A stretch of 55,374 nucleotides of DNA from Thermoflexales bacterium (GTDB lineage: Bacteria; Chloroflexota; Anaerolineae; J036; Brachytrichaceae): the NCBI GenBank assembly GCA_025056895.1, contig JANWVJ010000006.1, positions 1 through 55,374 on the forward strand, given 5' to 3'. Under the pieces are notes generated by a model. That model was given only the letters and a program-made list of their open reading frames with translations. It was not told the origin of the DNA and made no database searches. Made by a program: the position numbers and the translations under genes. Shown here one piece after another: positions 7,399 to 15,946 of this stretch; within the stretch, counting starts at the first letter, position 1; each line of letters starts with the position of its first letter.

Positions 7399-8724
7399 AT
7401 GGACGTTCAAGTAGAACACCTTGATACACACGAAGCACGCCTGACGATCACGGTGCCGAACGAGATGGTAGATCGGGCACGGCGGGATGTAGCGCGCAAA
7501 CTCTCCAAAGACGTACGCATTCCGGGCTTTCGACCCGGCAACGCGCCACTCAACCTGGTGATTGCGACAGTTGGCCAGCAAGCGTTTGCCGCCGAGTTGG
7601 CGAATGAACTGGCCGGCAAGGTATACAGCCAAGCCCTGGAGCAAGCCGGCATTGATCCGTACAGCGCCGGCCAATTGGAAGACTTCAAAAGCGATCCCAC
7701 GCAGCTCATCGTGCGCGTGCCGCTTGAGCCGGTAGTCGATTTGAAAGACTATCGCTCGGTGCGCCTGCCCGCGCCGGTTGTCGAAGTGAGCGATGAGGAA
7801 ATCGAGACTCAGTTGCAGTATTTGCGCGAGGATCACGCTATCGTCCAGGCGGTTGAACGGCCGGCGCAACTTGGAGACATGGTCGAAGCGGTGATCGTCG
7901 GCACAGTCGACGGCAACCAAATCCTATCTGATAAGCGTCGCACCATCCTGCTTGATCCCGAACGGATGGGCATTCCCGCGTTGGTCGATCCTCTGATCGG
8001 CATGTCGGCCGGCGAGCATAAAGACTGCACCATCACCTTGCCGGATGACTTTGAGGAGGAGTTTTTGCGCGGCAAGGAAGTTCAGTTGTCTATCGATGTT
8101 CATCGTGTCAGCAGCCGGACGCTGCCCGAGATCAACGATGAGCTGGCTCAGACCGTAGGACAGTTCCAGACATTGACCGAACTGCGTGAAGATGTGCGCC
8201 GGCGCCTCCTAGAGCGCAAACAACGGCAGGCGGATCAAGAATACGCCGCGCAAGTGCTGGACGCCTTCACCAACCTATCTACTATTTCTTACCCGCCGGC
8301 GTTTATCGAAGATCGGCTGGCCGACGCTTTGGCCGACTTCAAAGAGGACGTGAAACGCAGCGATGGACTGCCGTTTGAGGAGTGGCTGAAACTGGAGAAC
8401 AAGACAGAAGAGCAAGTCAAGGAAGAACTGCGCCCTCAAACAGAGGCTCGCGCCCGACGTGGGCTAGTGATGCGTGAATTCGCCCGCGCGGAAAAGATCG
8501 CCGTGTCGGACACCGAGATCGCCGCCGAGGTCGAGCGCCAGATGCAGGTGTTCGGGGTGGACAACAAGCAGATTCGACGCTTTTTGCAAGACAAGCAGCG
8601 CGTTCGATCGCTAGAAAGCGACATTCTCTCCAACAAGATCATGCGGCGCATGGTTGAGATTGCAAAAGGTCTGGCAGATGGCCAAAGCAATCCACAAGTC
8701 GAAGCAGTTGAAGCTACCGGATAG
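7399..8724 (+). CDS. tig: Trigger factor (ribosome-bound chaperone, peptidyl-prolyl isomerase)
   Basis: A 441-residue trigger factor, the first chaperone met by nascent chains at the ribosome tunnel. The N-terminal ribosome-binding domain is evident with the signature IPGFRPGNAP near residue 40, a slight variant of the GFRxGKxP loop. The middle FKBP-like region is about residues 150-240 (LGDMVEAVIVG ... LRGKEVQLSIDVHRV). The C-terminal helical cradle contains FIEDRLADALADF. Length is normal. The ATG follows a repeat block and has no strong ribosome-binding site. clpP follows about 80 bases later, the usual tig-clpP order; clpX is not next. Confidence 0.93.
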   Translation: MDVQVEHLDTHEARLTITVPNEMVDRARRDVARKLSKDVRIPGFRPGNAPLNLVIATVGQQAFAAELANELAGKVYSQALEQAGIDPYSAGQLEDFKSDPTQLIVRVPLEPVVDLKDYRSVRLPAPVVEVSDEEIETQLQYLREDHAIVQAVERPAQLGDMVEAVIVGTVDGNQILSDKRRTILLDPERMGIPALVDPLIGMSAGEHKDCTITLPDDFEEEFLRGKEVQLSIDVHRVSSRTLPEINDELAQTVGQFQTLTELREDVRRRLLERKQRQADQEYAAQVLDAFTNLSTISYPPAFIEDRLADALADFKEDVKRSDGLPFEEWLKLENKTEEQVKEELRPQTEARARRGLVMREFARAEKIAVSDTEIAAEVERQMQVFGVDNKQIRRFLQDKQRVRSLESDILSNKIMRRMVEIAKGLADGQSNPQVEAVEATG

Positions 8725-8803
8725 GAGAATCTAACGCCCAACTAATATTGCCGGCCGATCATGCTTTCATTCTCAAACGCATGTTTTGAACACGAGGTGC
8801 AAG

Positions 8804-9496
8804 GTGAATCCGATTTTGTCTCAATCTGCGCCACAAGCAACCCCAACAGGACAGTTGCCCCAATCAGTCATCCCGATGGTGATCGAGACCAGCGGGCGCG
8901 GCGAGCGCGCATACGATATCTACTCGCTGCTGCTTAAAGAGCGCATCGTCTTCTTGGGTACGCCGATCAACGATCAAGTAGCCAACCTGATCGTGGCGCA
9001 ACTGCTGTTTCTAGACCGTGAAGACAGCGAGCGCGACATCTGGTTCTACATCAACTCGCCCGGGGGGCAGGTCAGCTCCGGTCTGGCAATCTATGACACC
9101 ATGCAAATGGTGAACGCCCCGATCAACACGGTGGCCGTGGGCATGACGGCCAGCTTTGGGACGATTTTGTTGATGGCAGGCAGCAAGGGACGGCGCTATG
9201 CCCTGCCCCACGCGACCATCCATCTGCATCAACCGTTGGGGGGCGTACAAGGTCAGGCATCGGACATCGAAATTGAGGCGCGCGAAATCTTGCGCTTGAA
9301 GGCGCTGCTCAACAACATCATTGTCAAGCACACGAATATCCCACCCGACCAGGTTGAGCGATATACCGACCGCGACTTTTACATGACTGCCGAACGCGCT
9401 AAAGAACTTGGCGTGATCGACGCCGTGGCCGAGATGAATCAGACTAAGGTTAAGTCGTTGAATCCTGTCCCAGAGCCGGCAGCGCCGACTTTGTGA
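8804..9496 (+). CDS. clpP: ATP-dependent Clp protease proteolytic subunit ClpP
   Basis: A serine protease subunit that forms the 14-mer Clp chamber. The catalytic triad is in place: serine in GMTASFGT (near residue 117), histidine in HLHQPLGG (25 residues later, as in E. coli ClpP) and aspartate in YTDRDFYM. The oxyanion-side block YINSPGG is intact. The nucleophile context GMTAS differs from the common GQAAS. The start is uncertain. GTG at 8804 follows GAGGTG closely and gives 230 residues with a short propeptide-like leader; TTG at 8786 or the internal ATG before [10 protein letters not shown] are alternatives. A strong terminator follows. Confidence 0.92.
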   Translation: MNPILSQSAPQATPTGQLPQSVIPMVIETSGRGERAYDIYSLLLKERIVFLGTPINDQVANLIVAQLLFLDREDSERDIWFYINSPGGQVSSGLAIYDTMQMVNAPINTVAVGMTASFGTILLMAGSKGRRYALPHATIHLHQPLGGVQGQASDIEIEAREILRLKALLNNIIVKHTNIPPDQVERYTDRDFYMTAERAKELGVIDAVAEMNQTKVKSLNPVPEPAAPTL

Positions 9497-9547
9497 GCAC
9501 GCACTCGGTCGAATACGCTCGACCGTCTATGCACACGCACATACACG

Positions 9548-9584
9548 CTGCTCCCGCGCTTGCTTCGCGCGGGAGCAGTCTTTT
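9548..9584 (+). terminator. Rho-independent terminator after clpP
   Basis: A perfect 12-base-pair GC-rich stem (CTGCTCCCGCGC / GCGCGGGAGCAG) with a 7-base loop, followed by TCTTTT, 50 bases after the clpP stop. It separates the tig-clpP unit from the convergent glyA-gcvT gene. The reverse strand lacks a T run, so it acts mainly rightwards. Confidence 0.88.
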
Positions 9585-9625
9585 CAGCATCTTGGTGGGC
9601 TGGGTGATTAGAAGCAAGGGCTGCT

Positions 9626-12600
9626 TCACTTCTTCTTCGGGAAGCGGCTAAGTACGGTAGCCGGCTCCGGCACAATCGTTCGACTGCCCAGCGGCGCGTG
9701 GGGGGAGAGCGGAGCCGGCGGGCGCTCCGGCAACGCCAACACACCGATGGCCATCCCTTCTTTGGCATTCAACGCAGCATCCACCATCGCCATGCCCAGC
9801 AAGTACCCCTCGCCATCAGGCGCGCACGAGGTGACGGCGCCGATCACGCGGCCGCGCGCATCGACAATCGGATCGCCTTGCTTGGGCGGGCGCACGCCTT
9901 TCTCATTCATGCGGAACCGCACCAACTTGGTATTCGCCTGGGCCGCTTTCTCGTAGTAGGCGCGCTTGCCGATGAAGAAAGGTTTATACGCTTTGACGTA
10001 GCCGCCAAACCCGATGTGATAGGGCGCCAAGTTGAGCGGGCCGGCCAGTTCATGGCCGTATAACGGCAAGCCGGCTTCGGTGCGCGTCGAGTCGCGCGCG
10101 GCCAGGCCGGCTGGTTGCACTCCCAGGTCGGCGCCGGCCTCCAGGATACGCCGCCAGAGCAACGGAGCATGTTCGGGATGGACAAAGAGCTCATACCCCA
10201 CTTCCTCGCCGGTGTAGCCGGTGCGCGAGATGAACACATCCAAGCCGGCCAGTGTGGCGCGCATCACGCCGGTGCGAGGCAATGCGTGCAGCGCGCGGCG
10301 CGCCCCGTCATCGGCGAGCAATGCCAACAGGGTCGGCAAAGCAGCCGGGCCTTGCAACGCGATATCCACGCGCCGATCTGCTCCGCTGTCCGGGTGGCGC
10401 AGATCGCGCAACGTACAATGCGGCGCGCACACGGCCGGCCAGAGCGGATCAATTACGGCGCGGCTTTCGTTCACCGACGTCAGCCAAGCCCAATCCTTGT
10501 CGTTGTTGGCTGCATTGACGACAATCAGATATCGCTCCGCTTCCACCCGATAGATCATGACATCGTCGATCACATCTCCTTGCGGGTCGAGCAGGTACGT
10601 GTATTGTGAACCGCCTACCTGGATATCGTGCACATCGTTGGTGGAAACCAAATCGAGGAACAGGGCGGCGTTCGGCCCACACGCTTCTAGAACACCCATG
10701 TGACTGACATCAAACAGGCCGGCAGTTTGGCGCACAGCTCTGTGCTCTTCGGCAGCCGAGGTGTACCATACCGGCATCTCCCAACCGCCAAACGGCACCA
10801 TCCGCGCGCCCAGCGCCTTATGCGTCTCATACAACGCCGTGCGGCGCAATACTCCGCCGTCCCCTGTCGTCTGTACTCTATCGTCTGGACTTTGTGTTCG
10901 GTGTTGTGTGCCTTGTGCTGTGTGTTCTATGTTCTGTGCTCTGTGCTCTGTGATGTGTCGTCTGCCGATGAAGTAAGGCTTGTGCAAGGCGACGCTGGCC
11001 GCATCGAAGGCGGCGGGCAATTGCGCAACGTCGAAGCCGGCAGCGCTGGTGACTTTGACCACAACCGGCCCCGGCAGCTTGGCATGGACATCGTGATCGT
11101 CAAACTGCACATAGCCGTCGGACAGAGCGCGCAGCCAGCGCGCCACACGCTCGATCTTGTCTGCCGGCACTGCCAACCGATAAGTCGAGCCGGTGTTCAA
11201 AATGATCGCTGGCGACATCGGGCTGCCGTCGCGCTCCAAGAGCCAAACAGGCTGAGTTTCTCCAACGGCCAACGCCGCTATGTCACCGGTCAAAGCCAGT
11301 TGAAGAAATGCGCGGGCGTGTGAGCCGGCGATCTCCAGCGCGCGCAAGCCGGAGGCCGGCAACGGTTCAACCGGCCTGACGCTGGTCCACACATGCGGAT
11401 AATCCTCAGGGGGCACGTCGGCGTCCACAGCGGCCTTTTCACACAGCCGGCTGATGCGCGCAGCGCCGTCGAGCAAGGCATCGAAATCCACTTTGGCGCG
11501 ATAGGTCGTGGCGCGGGCGCTGGTCAAAGTAAACGGCTTGGCGGTCTTCAGAATCTGCGCCACCACGGCGGCAATCTCACGCATATCCTCTTCGTTTAGG
11601 CCACGCTGAGTGACCCAGGGCGTGCCAAAGCGCAACGCGCTGGGACGTGTGGCATCACGGTCACCTGGAATGGTGTTGCGGTTGCACACAATGTTAGCCA
11701 GATCGAGGATGCGGGCAGCCCCGTCGCCCATCAACGGCACGCCATTCAGCGGCGGCACAACCGTCTTGCAATCGACCAAGACCATGTGGGTGTTGGTGCC
11801 GCCATGCACCACCCGTAGGCCGTTGTCGGCAAAAGCTTGGGCCAGCGCCTGGGCATTGACCACGATCTGATGTTGCAAGCGACGGAATTGCTCGGTGCGC
11901 GCCAGCTTAAACGCAACGGCTATGCCGGCGATTTTGTTCATGTGCGGCCCGCCTTGCTCGCCGGGGAATACGGCGCGATCAATTTTGCGCGCCAATTCTG
12001 GGTCGGTCGTCACGATGACCGCGCCGCGCGGGCCGAGCAGCGTCTTGTGCGTGGTGAAGGTGGTGACATCCGCAACGCCGACCGGGTTCGGATACACGCC
12101 GGCAATGGCGAGGCCGGCCACGTGCGAGATATCGGCCATGAGATAAGCTCCGCAGGCGTCGGCAATTTCACGGAACTTGTGAAAATCGGGCGCCCAGGGA
12201 TAAGAGGTGTAGCCGGCAATGATCATCTTCGGCTTCTCGCGCAGCGCGATTTCTCGGATTCGGTCGTAATCGAGCAACTCGGTCTTCTCGTCCACTTCAT
12301 AGAACACCATGCGATGATGCTTGCCGCTGTGGTTAACTGGGCTGCCGTGCGACAGATGGCCACCGTGCAACAGGTTCAATCCCATCACCGTATCGCCCTC
12401 GTTGACCAGCGCCTCATAGACAGCGGTGTTGGCAACTGCGCCGGCCAGTGGTTGCACATTCAGGTAAATCTGATGTGGCGACAGGCCGGGGGGGCAAATG
12501 GCCTCTGCACCGCGCCGCTTACACAACTCTTCAATCAGATTGCAGTACTCGACGCCCTTGTAATAGCGCCGATCGGCGTACCGGCGGTAGAACGCCAACT

Positions 12601-12838
12601 GCAAGTCATAGTCCAAAATCTCGGCCTCGGATAAGCCGTGCATATCCGGATGCGCATAGCCTTCAGCGTACAAATTTTGAAACACCGATCCTTCGGCTTC
12701 GCGTACAGCAGCCGGCGCGCTGGACTCGCTGGGAATCATGATCAGCTTGGCAAACTGGCGGGCGTGTTCGTGTTGAATCAGTTCGGCGACTTCGGGATCA
12801 ACCGTAGCAAGGTCGCCGCGCGTGAGATAGTCGGTCAC
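9626..12838 (-). CDS. glyA-gcvT: Serine hydroxymethyltransferase fused to glycine cleavage T-protein (GlyA-GcvT)
   Basis: A 1070-residue fusion of two one-carbon enzymes. Residues about 1-440 are serine hydroxymethyltransferase, with the PLP-binding lysine in TTFTTHKTLLGPRG near residue 263. Residues about 440-625 hold a weaker T-protein-like module ending in KPYFIGRR. Residues about 630-660 are a low-complexity linker encoded by heptanucleotide repeats. Residues about 662-1060 are a full aminomethyltransferase (MVPFGGWEMPVWY, SHMGV, RTGYTGEEVGYE, YKPFFIGKRAYY). Together they would exchange serine/glycine and handle the methylene-tetrahydrofolate of glycine cleavage; GcvH and GcvP are not in the window. 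GTG at 12838 is chosen because GAGGAG lies about 10 bases upstream; the longer frame from 12898 overlaps a likely -10 box (TACAAT on this strand at 12894-12889). Confidence 0.92.
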   Translation of the reverse strand: MTDYLTRGDLATVDPEVAELIQHEHARQFAKLIMIPSESSAPAAVREAEGSVFQNLYAEGYAHPDMHGLSEAEILDYDLQLAFYRRYADRRYYKGVEYCNLIEELCKRRGAEAICPPGLSPHQIYLNVQPLAGAVANTAVYEALVNEGDTVMGLNLLHGGHLSHGSPVNHSGKHHRMVFYEVDEKTELLDYDRIREIALREKPKMIIAGYTSYPWAPDFHKFREIADACGAYLMADISHVAGLAIAGVYPNPVGVADVTTFTTHKTLLGPRGAVIVTTDPELARKIDRAVFPGEQGGPHMNKIAGIAVAFKLARTEQFRRLQHQIVVNAQALAQAFADNGLRVVHGGTNTHMVLVDCKTVVPPLNGVPLMGDGAARILDLANIVCNRNTIPGDRDATRPSALRFGTPWVTQRGLNEEDMREIAAVVAQILKTAKPFTLTSARATTYRAKVDFDALLDGAARISRLCEKAAVDADVPPEDYPHVWTSVRPVEPLPASGLRALEIAGSHARAFLQLALTGDIAALAVGETQPVWLLERDGSPMSPAIILNTGSTYRLAVPADKIERVARWLRALSDGYVQFDDHDVHAKLPGPVVVKVTSAAGFDVAQLPAAFDAASVALHKPYFIGRRHITEHRAQNIEHTAQGTQHRTQSPDDRVQTTGDGGVLRRTALYETHKALGARMVPFGGWEMPVWYTSAAEEHRAVRQTAGLFDVSHMGVLEACGPNAALFLDLVSTNDVHDIQVGGSQYTYLLDPQGDVIDDVMIYRVEAERYLIVVNAANNDKDWAWLTSVNESRAVIDPLWPAVCAPHCTLRDLRHPDSGADRRVDIALQGPAALPTLLALLADDGARRALHALPRTGVMRATLAGLDVFISRTGYTGEEVGYELFVHPEHAPLLWRRILEAGADLGVQPAGLAARDSTRTEAGLPLYGHELAGPLNLAPYHIGFGGYVKAYKPFFIGKRAYYEKAAQANTKLVRFRMNEKGVRPPKQGDPIVDARGRVIGAVTSCAPDGEGYLLGMAMVDAALNAKEGMAIGVLALPERPPAPLSPHAPLGSRTIVPEPATVLSRFPKKK
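10861..10951 (-). repeat. Heptanucleotide repeat array encoding the GlyA-GcvT linker
   Basis: On the coding strand, 13 consecutive 7-base units follow each other without a gap. They run from ACAGAGC, ACAGAGC, ACAGAAC and ATAGAAC through ACACAGC and ACAAGGC to ACAGACG and ACAGGGG. Because 7 is not a multiple of 3, the array is read in all three phases and gives a 7-residue peptide period (EHRAQNI, EHTAQGT, QHRTQSP, DDRVQTT). Units decay away from the GlyA side. Confidence 0.85.
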
Positions 12839-12940
12839 AGGTTGATTGCTCCTCGCAGAATTGAGACTGTGATTACAAAGCGCGGCGGATTGTAGCATCG
12901 AGCGGCGCCAGGCCGGAGCGTCGCAAAGATGCGTGAGCGA

Positions 12941-14083
12941 TTACACGGCGCGCACATAGGCTGCTTGAGCCGCGCGTATGGCTGTATCAAGATCGTCCCA
13001 CAGATCATCAACATCTTCAATGCCGACGCTCAGCCGCAACAACGTGGGGGGCAAATGCTCCTGGCCCGGGATGGCTGCGCGGCGCTCCATCGTGGATTCA
13101 ACCGCGCCCAAGCTAGTGGCATGTCGAATCAGTTTCACGGTGCGGCACACGGCGTCGGCGAGCGTAGCATCGCCGTGCAGGTCAAATGAGATGATCGTTC
13201 CAAAGCCGTTCAGCACACGGCGAGCGACCAGGTGCGTGGGATGGGACGGCAAGCCGGGATAACGCACCCGCGCAACCAGAGGATGCTTTTCAAGACGCTC
13301 GGCAAGCGTCATCGCATTGTGTTGTGCACGCTGCAACCGCAAGGCCAGGGTACGCGCGCCGCGCAAGGCCAGAAAAGCCTCGAGCGCGCCCGGCGTCGCG
13401 CCGGCCAGGGTGCGCGATTGCAGCAGCGCACGACTCAGCGCCTCGTCGCGCGTGACCGCAACGCCCATCAACAAATCCGAATGACCGCCGATAAACTTGG
13501 TAGCGGATTGCAATGAAACCGTTGCACCGAAATCCAACGGGCGCTGATTCAAGGGCGTGGCAAACGTATTATCGACAGCCAGAATCGCGCCGGGTTTGCG
13601 CGGGGCAGCACAAATCGTCGGCAGATCGGCCACAGCCAACAACGGGTTGGACGGGGATTCGAGCCAGATCAGATCGGCTTCTGCACAAGCGCGCACCCAG
13701 GCCGGCGTGTCCTCTACCGGCAAACGGCGCACCGTCCAGCGCCCGCGCGTTGCGCCGGCCGCAGCCAGGCCGGCCACGCCCTGGTAGCAATCAGCGGGCA
13801 AGACCACCTGCGCGCCGGCCGGCAATTGATCGAACACGGCTGCGATGGCTGCCATGCCCGAAGCAAACGTCACGGCCTTGCCGGCTTCCAAGCCGCCGAG
13901 CAGTTCTTCCAAGGCTTCCCAGGTTGGCGTGCCATCGCCGCGCGCATAGCCGCGTTGTTGGCCGAGAATAAAGTTGGATGCAGGAATAAGTGGAACATTC
14001 AAGGGGGCGCCGGCTTCTGCAGAGCGGCCGGCTGCCACCAGCCACGATTCGAACTTAAGATGACTGAATGCTTGGTGATCCAT
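12941..14083 (-). CDS. PLP-dependent Cys/Met metabolism enzyme (cystathionine gamma-synthase/lyase-like)
   Basis: A 380-residue fold-type I PLP enzyme of the trans-sulfuration family. Visible signatures are the aromatic/PLP loop YARGDGTPTWEALEE (a variant of YxRxxNPT), FASGMAAI, DNTFATPLNQRPLDFGA, and the Schiff-base lysine in SATKFIGGHSD near residue 197. LSVGIEDVDDLWDDL lies near the end. The family covers cystathionine gamma-synthase, gamma-lyase and methionine gamma-lyase; sequence alone does not settle which. NPT is replaced by DGT in the substrate loop, which may affect specificity. It stands about 100 bases upstream of glyA-gcvT in the same direction, so a shared serine/cysteine/methionine role is possible. 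Confidence 0.85.
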   Translation of the reverse strand: MDHQAFSHLKFESWLVAAGRSAEAGAPLNVPLIPASNFILGQQRGYARGDGTPTWEALEELLGGLEAGKAVTFASGMAAIAAVFDQLPAGAQVVLPADCYQGVAGLAAAGATRGRWTVRRLPVEDTPAWVRACAEADLIWLESPSNPLLAVADLPTICAAPRKPGAILAVDNTFATPLNQRPLDFGATVSLQSATKFIGGHSDLLMGVAVTRDEALSRALLQSRTLAGATPGALEAFLALRGARTLALRLQRAQHNAMTLAERLEKHPLVARVRYPGLPSHPTHLVARRVLNGFGTIISFDLHGDATLADAVCRTVKLIRHATSLGAVESTMERRAAIPGQEHLPPTLLRLSVGIEDVDDLWDDLDTAIRAAQAAYVRAV

Positions 14084-14092
14084 GCGCTTGTG

Positions 14093-15175
14093 TCACGACC
14101 AGCGTCGACCTTCATCGAGCATGGCCAAATAGTTGTCAAGGGGGATGTAGTTGGCGACACTGTTGCCGGTGCCCAGGCAGTAGCCGCCGCCGGGTTGACA
14201 GACGGCTAGCGTTTCGCGCACACGTCGGCGCACTTGTTCTGTGTCGGCGCGGCACAGAAAATCGACATCGATACCGCCCAGCACGGCGATTGCATCGCCA
14301 TAGCGCTGCTTGGCCAGTGTGACCGGCTCGATCACGTCCTCGAAGGAATGTCGGGCGTCTATTCGCACATCGTGGATCAAGTCGGGCATGATGGCTTCCA
14401 GTTTGCCGCACGAGTGGAGCAGATAAGGCCGCCCGGCTTCGTGGGCCATCTGCGCCATCACCCTATGGCCGGGCAACACGAACTCGCGCAAGTCGTTTGG
14501 GCTGATGAGCGTCCCATTCTTAAAGCCCATGTCATCACTGCCAAGCACGGCTTTCACACGGCTGAACTGGAGTACGCGCTCTAGCGCCGCTCGATAAAGC
14601 TCGACCAGGCGTTCAGCAATCGCCCGCACCAGGTCACGTTGATCGTACAAGGCATAGCACAATGTCTCGTAGCCCATTAACCAGGTGAGCATTTCAGCAA
14701 AATGGGCAAAACCGAACGCCACCACACACATGTCGTCGGGCAGGTTGCGTTCGTACCATTCCAGAGCACAGGTCGTCACCTGATTGGGATCAGGCCAGGG
14801 ATAGGTTTCGTACTCGGCCCAGGTTGTAATCGGGCCAGTGTGCTCTTCGATATACGCACGACCATCACCGCGTTTTAAGGTTGCCGTATCTTCGGCTACG
14901 CTGCGCTTGAGCGGCATGTCCAGGTTTTCCACACCACACATCACATAGTCATAGCCCAGGAAACGCTGAAGACGAATACGCCGGCGCAGCTCGAAGTGCG
15001 GATCGCCGCGATCTAAACCATCGGCCAGATCAAATCTCCAGCAAATTGCCTCTTGCACCTCGATATCGATGAACGGTTCGATGAGATGCACACGCTGCGG
15101 CGTCCCTTTCCGCAGGATACAATCGACAAAGGCAGACCAATCCGGCCGAATTTCACGGGAAAAGGGTCTCTGCAT
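14093..15175 (-). CDS. Uroporphyrinogen decarboxylase (URO-D) family protein, probably not HemE
   Basis: A 360-residue TIM-barrel protein of the URO-D superfamily, which includes HemE and corrinoid/CoM methyltransferases (MtaA, CmuA). Family blocks seen are LGSDDMGFKNGTLISPNDLREFVLPGH near residue 225, LLHSCGKLEAIMPDLI near residue 270, LGGIDVDFLC, and the C-terminal PGGGYCLGTGNSVANYIPLDNYLAML. The HSCGK cysteine and histidine match methyltransferase-type members rather than haem-making HemE, and the N-terminal active-site loop of HemE is missing. ATG at 15175 follows the DUF1349 stop by 13 bases, so the two genes are likely cotranscribed. Such URO-D genes are common beside sugar genes in this kind of bacterium; the reaction is unknown. 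Confidence 0.78.
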   Translation of the reverse strand: MQRPFSREIRPDWSAFVDCILRKGTPQRVHLIEPFIDIEVQEAICWRFDLADGLDRGDPHFELRRRIRLQRFLGYDYVMCGVENLDMPLKRSVAEDTATLKRGDGRAYIEEHTGPITTWAEYETYPWPDPNQVTTCALEWYERNLPDDMCVVAFGFAHFAEMLTWLMGYETLCYALYDQRDLVRAIAERLVELYRAALERVLQFSRVKAVLGSDDMGFKNGTLISPNDLREFVLPGHRVMAQMAHEAGRPYLLHSCGKLEAIMPDLIHDVRIDARHSFEDVIEPVTLAKQRYGDAIAVLGGIDVDFLCRADTEQVRRRVRETLAVCQPGGGYCLGTGNSVANYIPLDNYLAMLDEGRRWS

Positions 15176-15188
15176 GTGTTCTTTACAG

Positions 15189-15803
15189 TCACACGCCGGC
15201 GCGCAGATGTTTGATGGCGCGATGCTCAATCGAGAAGTGCAAGAAATCAACGGTTGCAGCCGGACCGACCGGGCACTGCGCCACCAAGCCAACCTTAAGC
15301 GTGTGTGGCACCGGCAAGGCGAACAACCGCACCATGCGCCACTGTTTGCGGTCGAGAGAATAGTGCATAGCAAACACGTTGCCGACGCGGGCGATTTGCA
15401 ACCAGACATCAGGCACGGTCAGATCAACGCCGTTGGCATCGTCGGAGACACCATGGGTGACCACGCTGACGATAGCTGTGCTGGGCAAATCGGTGCTTTC
15501 GTAACAGAGCTTGGCCCAGTGCTGCTGATCGTAACGCACCATGAGCGCGCCGGCATCCCAGGTGTGGGCAAAGTGAGGGCGAACATACGCCTGCGCCACA
15601 AAGTCGCCTTGCACGGCCATCCAAAGAAAGGGAGCTGAATCTTTGGTGTGCGAGCCAAGCGGGTCTTGAAAGTAATCGGTTTGCGCCGGTGTAACAACAC
15701 GCAAACCACCCTCTGGAATCACAAGGCACTGGGCAGGCTCGTTCTGCCAGATAAGCCCCCGCGCTTCAAGCTCGTTGGATGAGACCATGTGCAGCAAATT
15801 CAC
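15189..15803 (-). CDS. DUF1349 (concanavalin-like beta-sandwich) protein
   Basis: A 204-residue protein of the DUF1349 family, a LamG-like beta-sandwich with features such as DAGALMVRYDQQHWAKLCYE, DVWLQIARVGNVFAMHYSLD and WRMVRLF. Members are thought to bind or act on carbohydrate, but no enzymatic role is established to my knowledge. There is no signal peptide. The start is decided by a strong ribosome-binding site: AGGAGG lies six bases before GTG at 15803, while the ATG at 15788 and the upstream ATG at 15896 have none. It leads a two-gene unit with the URO-D gene and is divergent from the aminotransferase-like gene. Confidence 0.78.
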   Translation of the reverse strand: MNLLHMVSSNELEARGLIWQNEPAQCLVIPEGGLRVVTPAQTDYFQDPLGSHTKDSAPFLWMAVQGDFVAQAYVRPHFAHTWDAGALMVRYDQQHWAKLCYESTDLPSTAIVSVVTHGVSDDANGVDLTVPDVWLQIARVGNVFAMHYSLDRKQWRMVRLFALPVPHTLKVGLVAQCPVGPAATVDFLHFSIEHRAIKHLRAGV

Positions 15804-15946
15804 GTTGCGCCTCCTGTCATGCACAATGTGCAAACGCATCTTACGCGAGTTTGCAGGGCTGTCAATCGAAACATCAGCAAGACAATCGGCAAACACCAGA
15901 TAGGGCTGATTGTCAGCCTAGTGCTTCTGCGAGACAATGCAGGCAG

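Noticed and set aside
10861-10951. CRISPR-like array
   Set aside because: Units are 7 bases, contiguous, without spacers, and lie inside a coding region.
11837-12634. Forward open frame of 265 codons opposite glyA
   Set aside because: Antisense shadow of a well-conserved SHMT domain.
12839-12940. Glycine or other riboswitch upstream of glyA-gcvT
   Set aside because: The spacer is only about 100 bases, with a -10-like box near the gene; no conserved riboswitch core is visible.
14093-15175. HemE (haem-making uroporphyrinogen decarboxylase)
   Set aside because: The HemE N-terminal active-site loop is missing and the protein has a methyltransferase-like HSCGK block.
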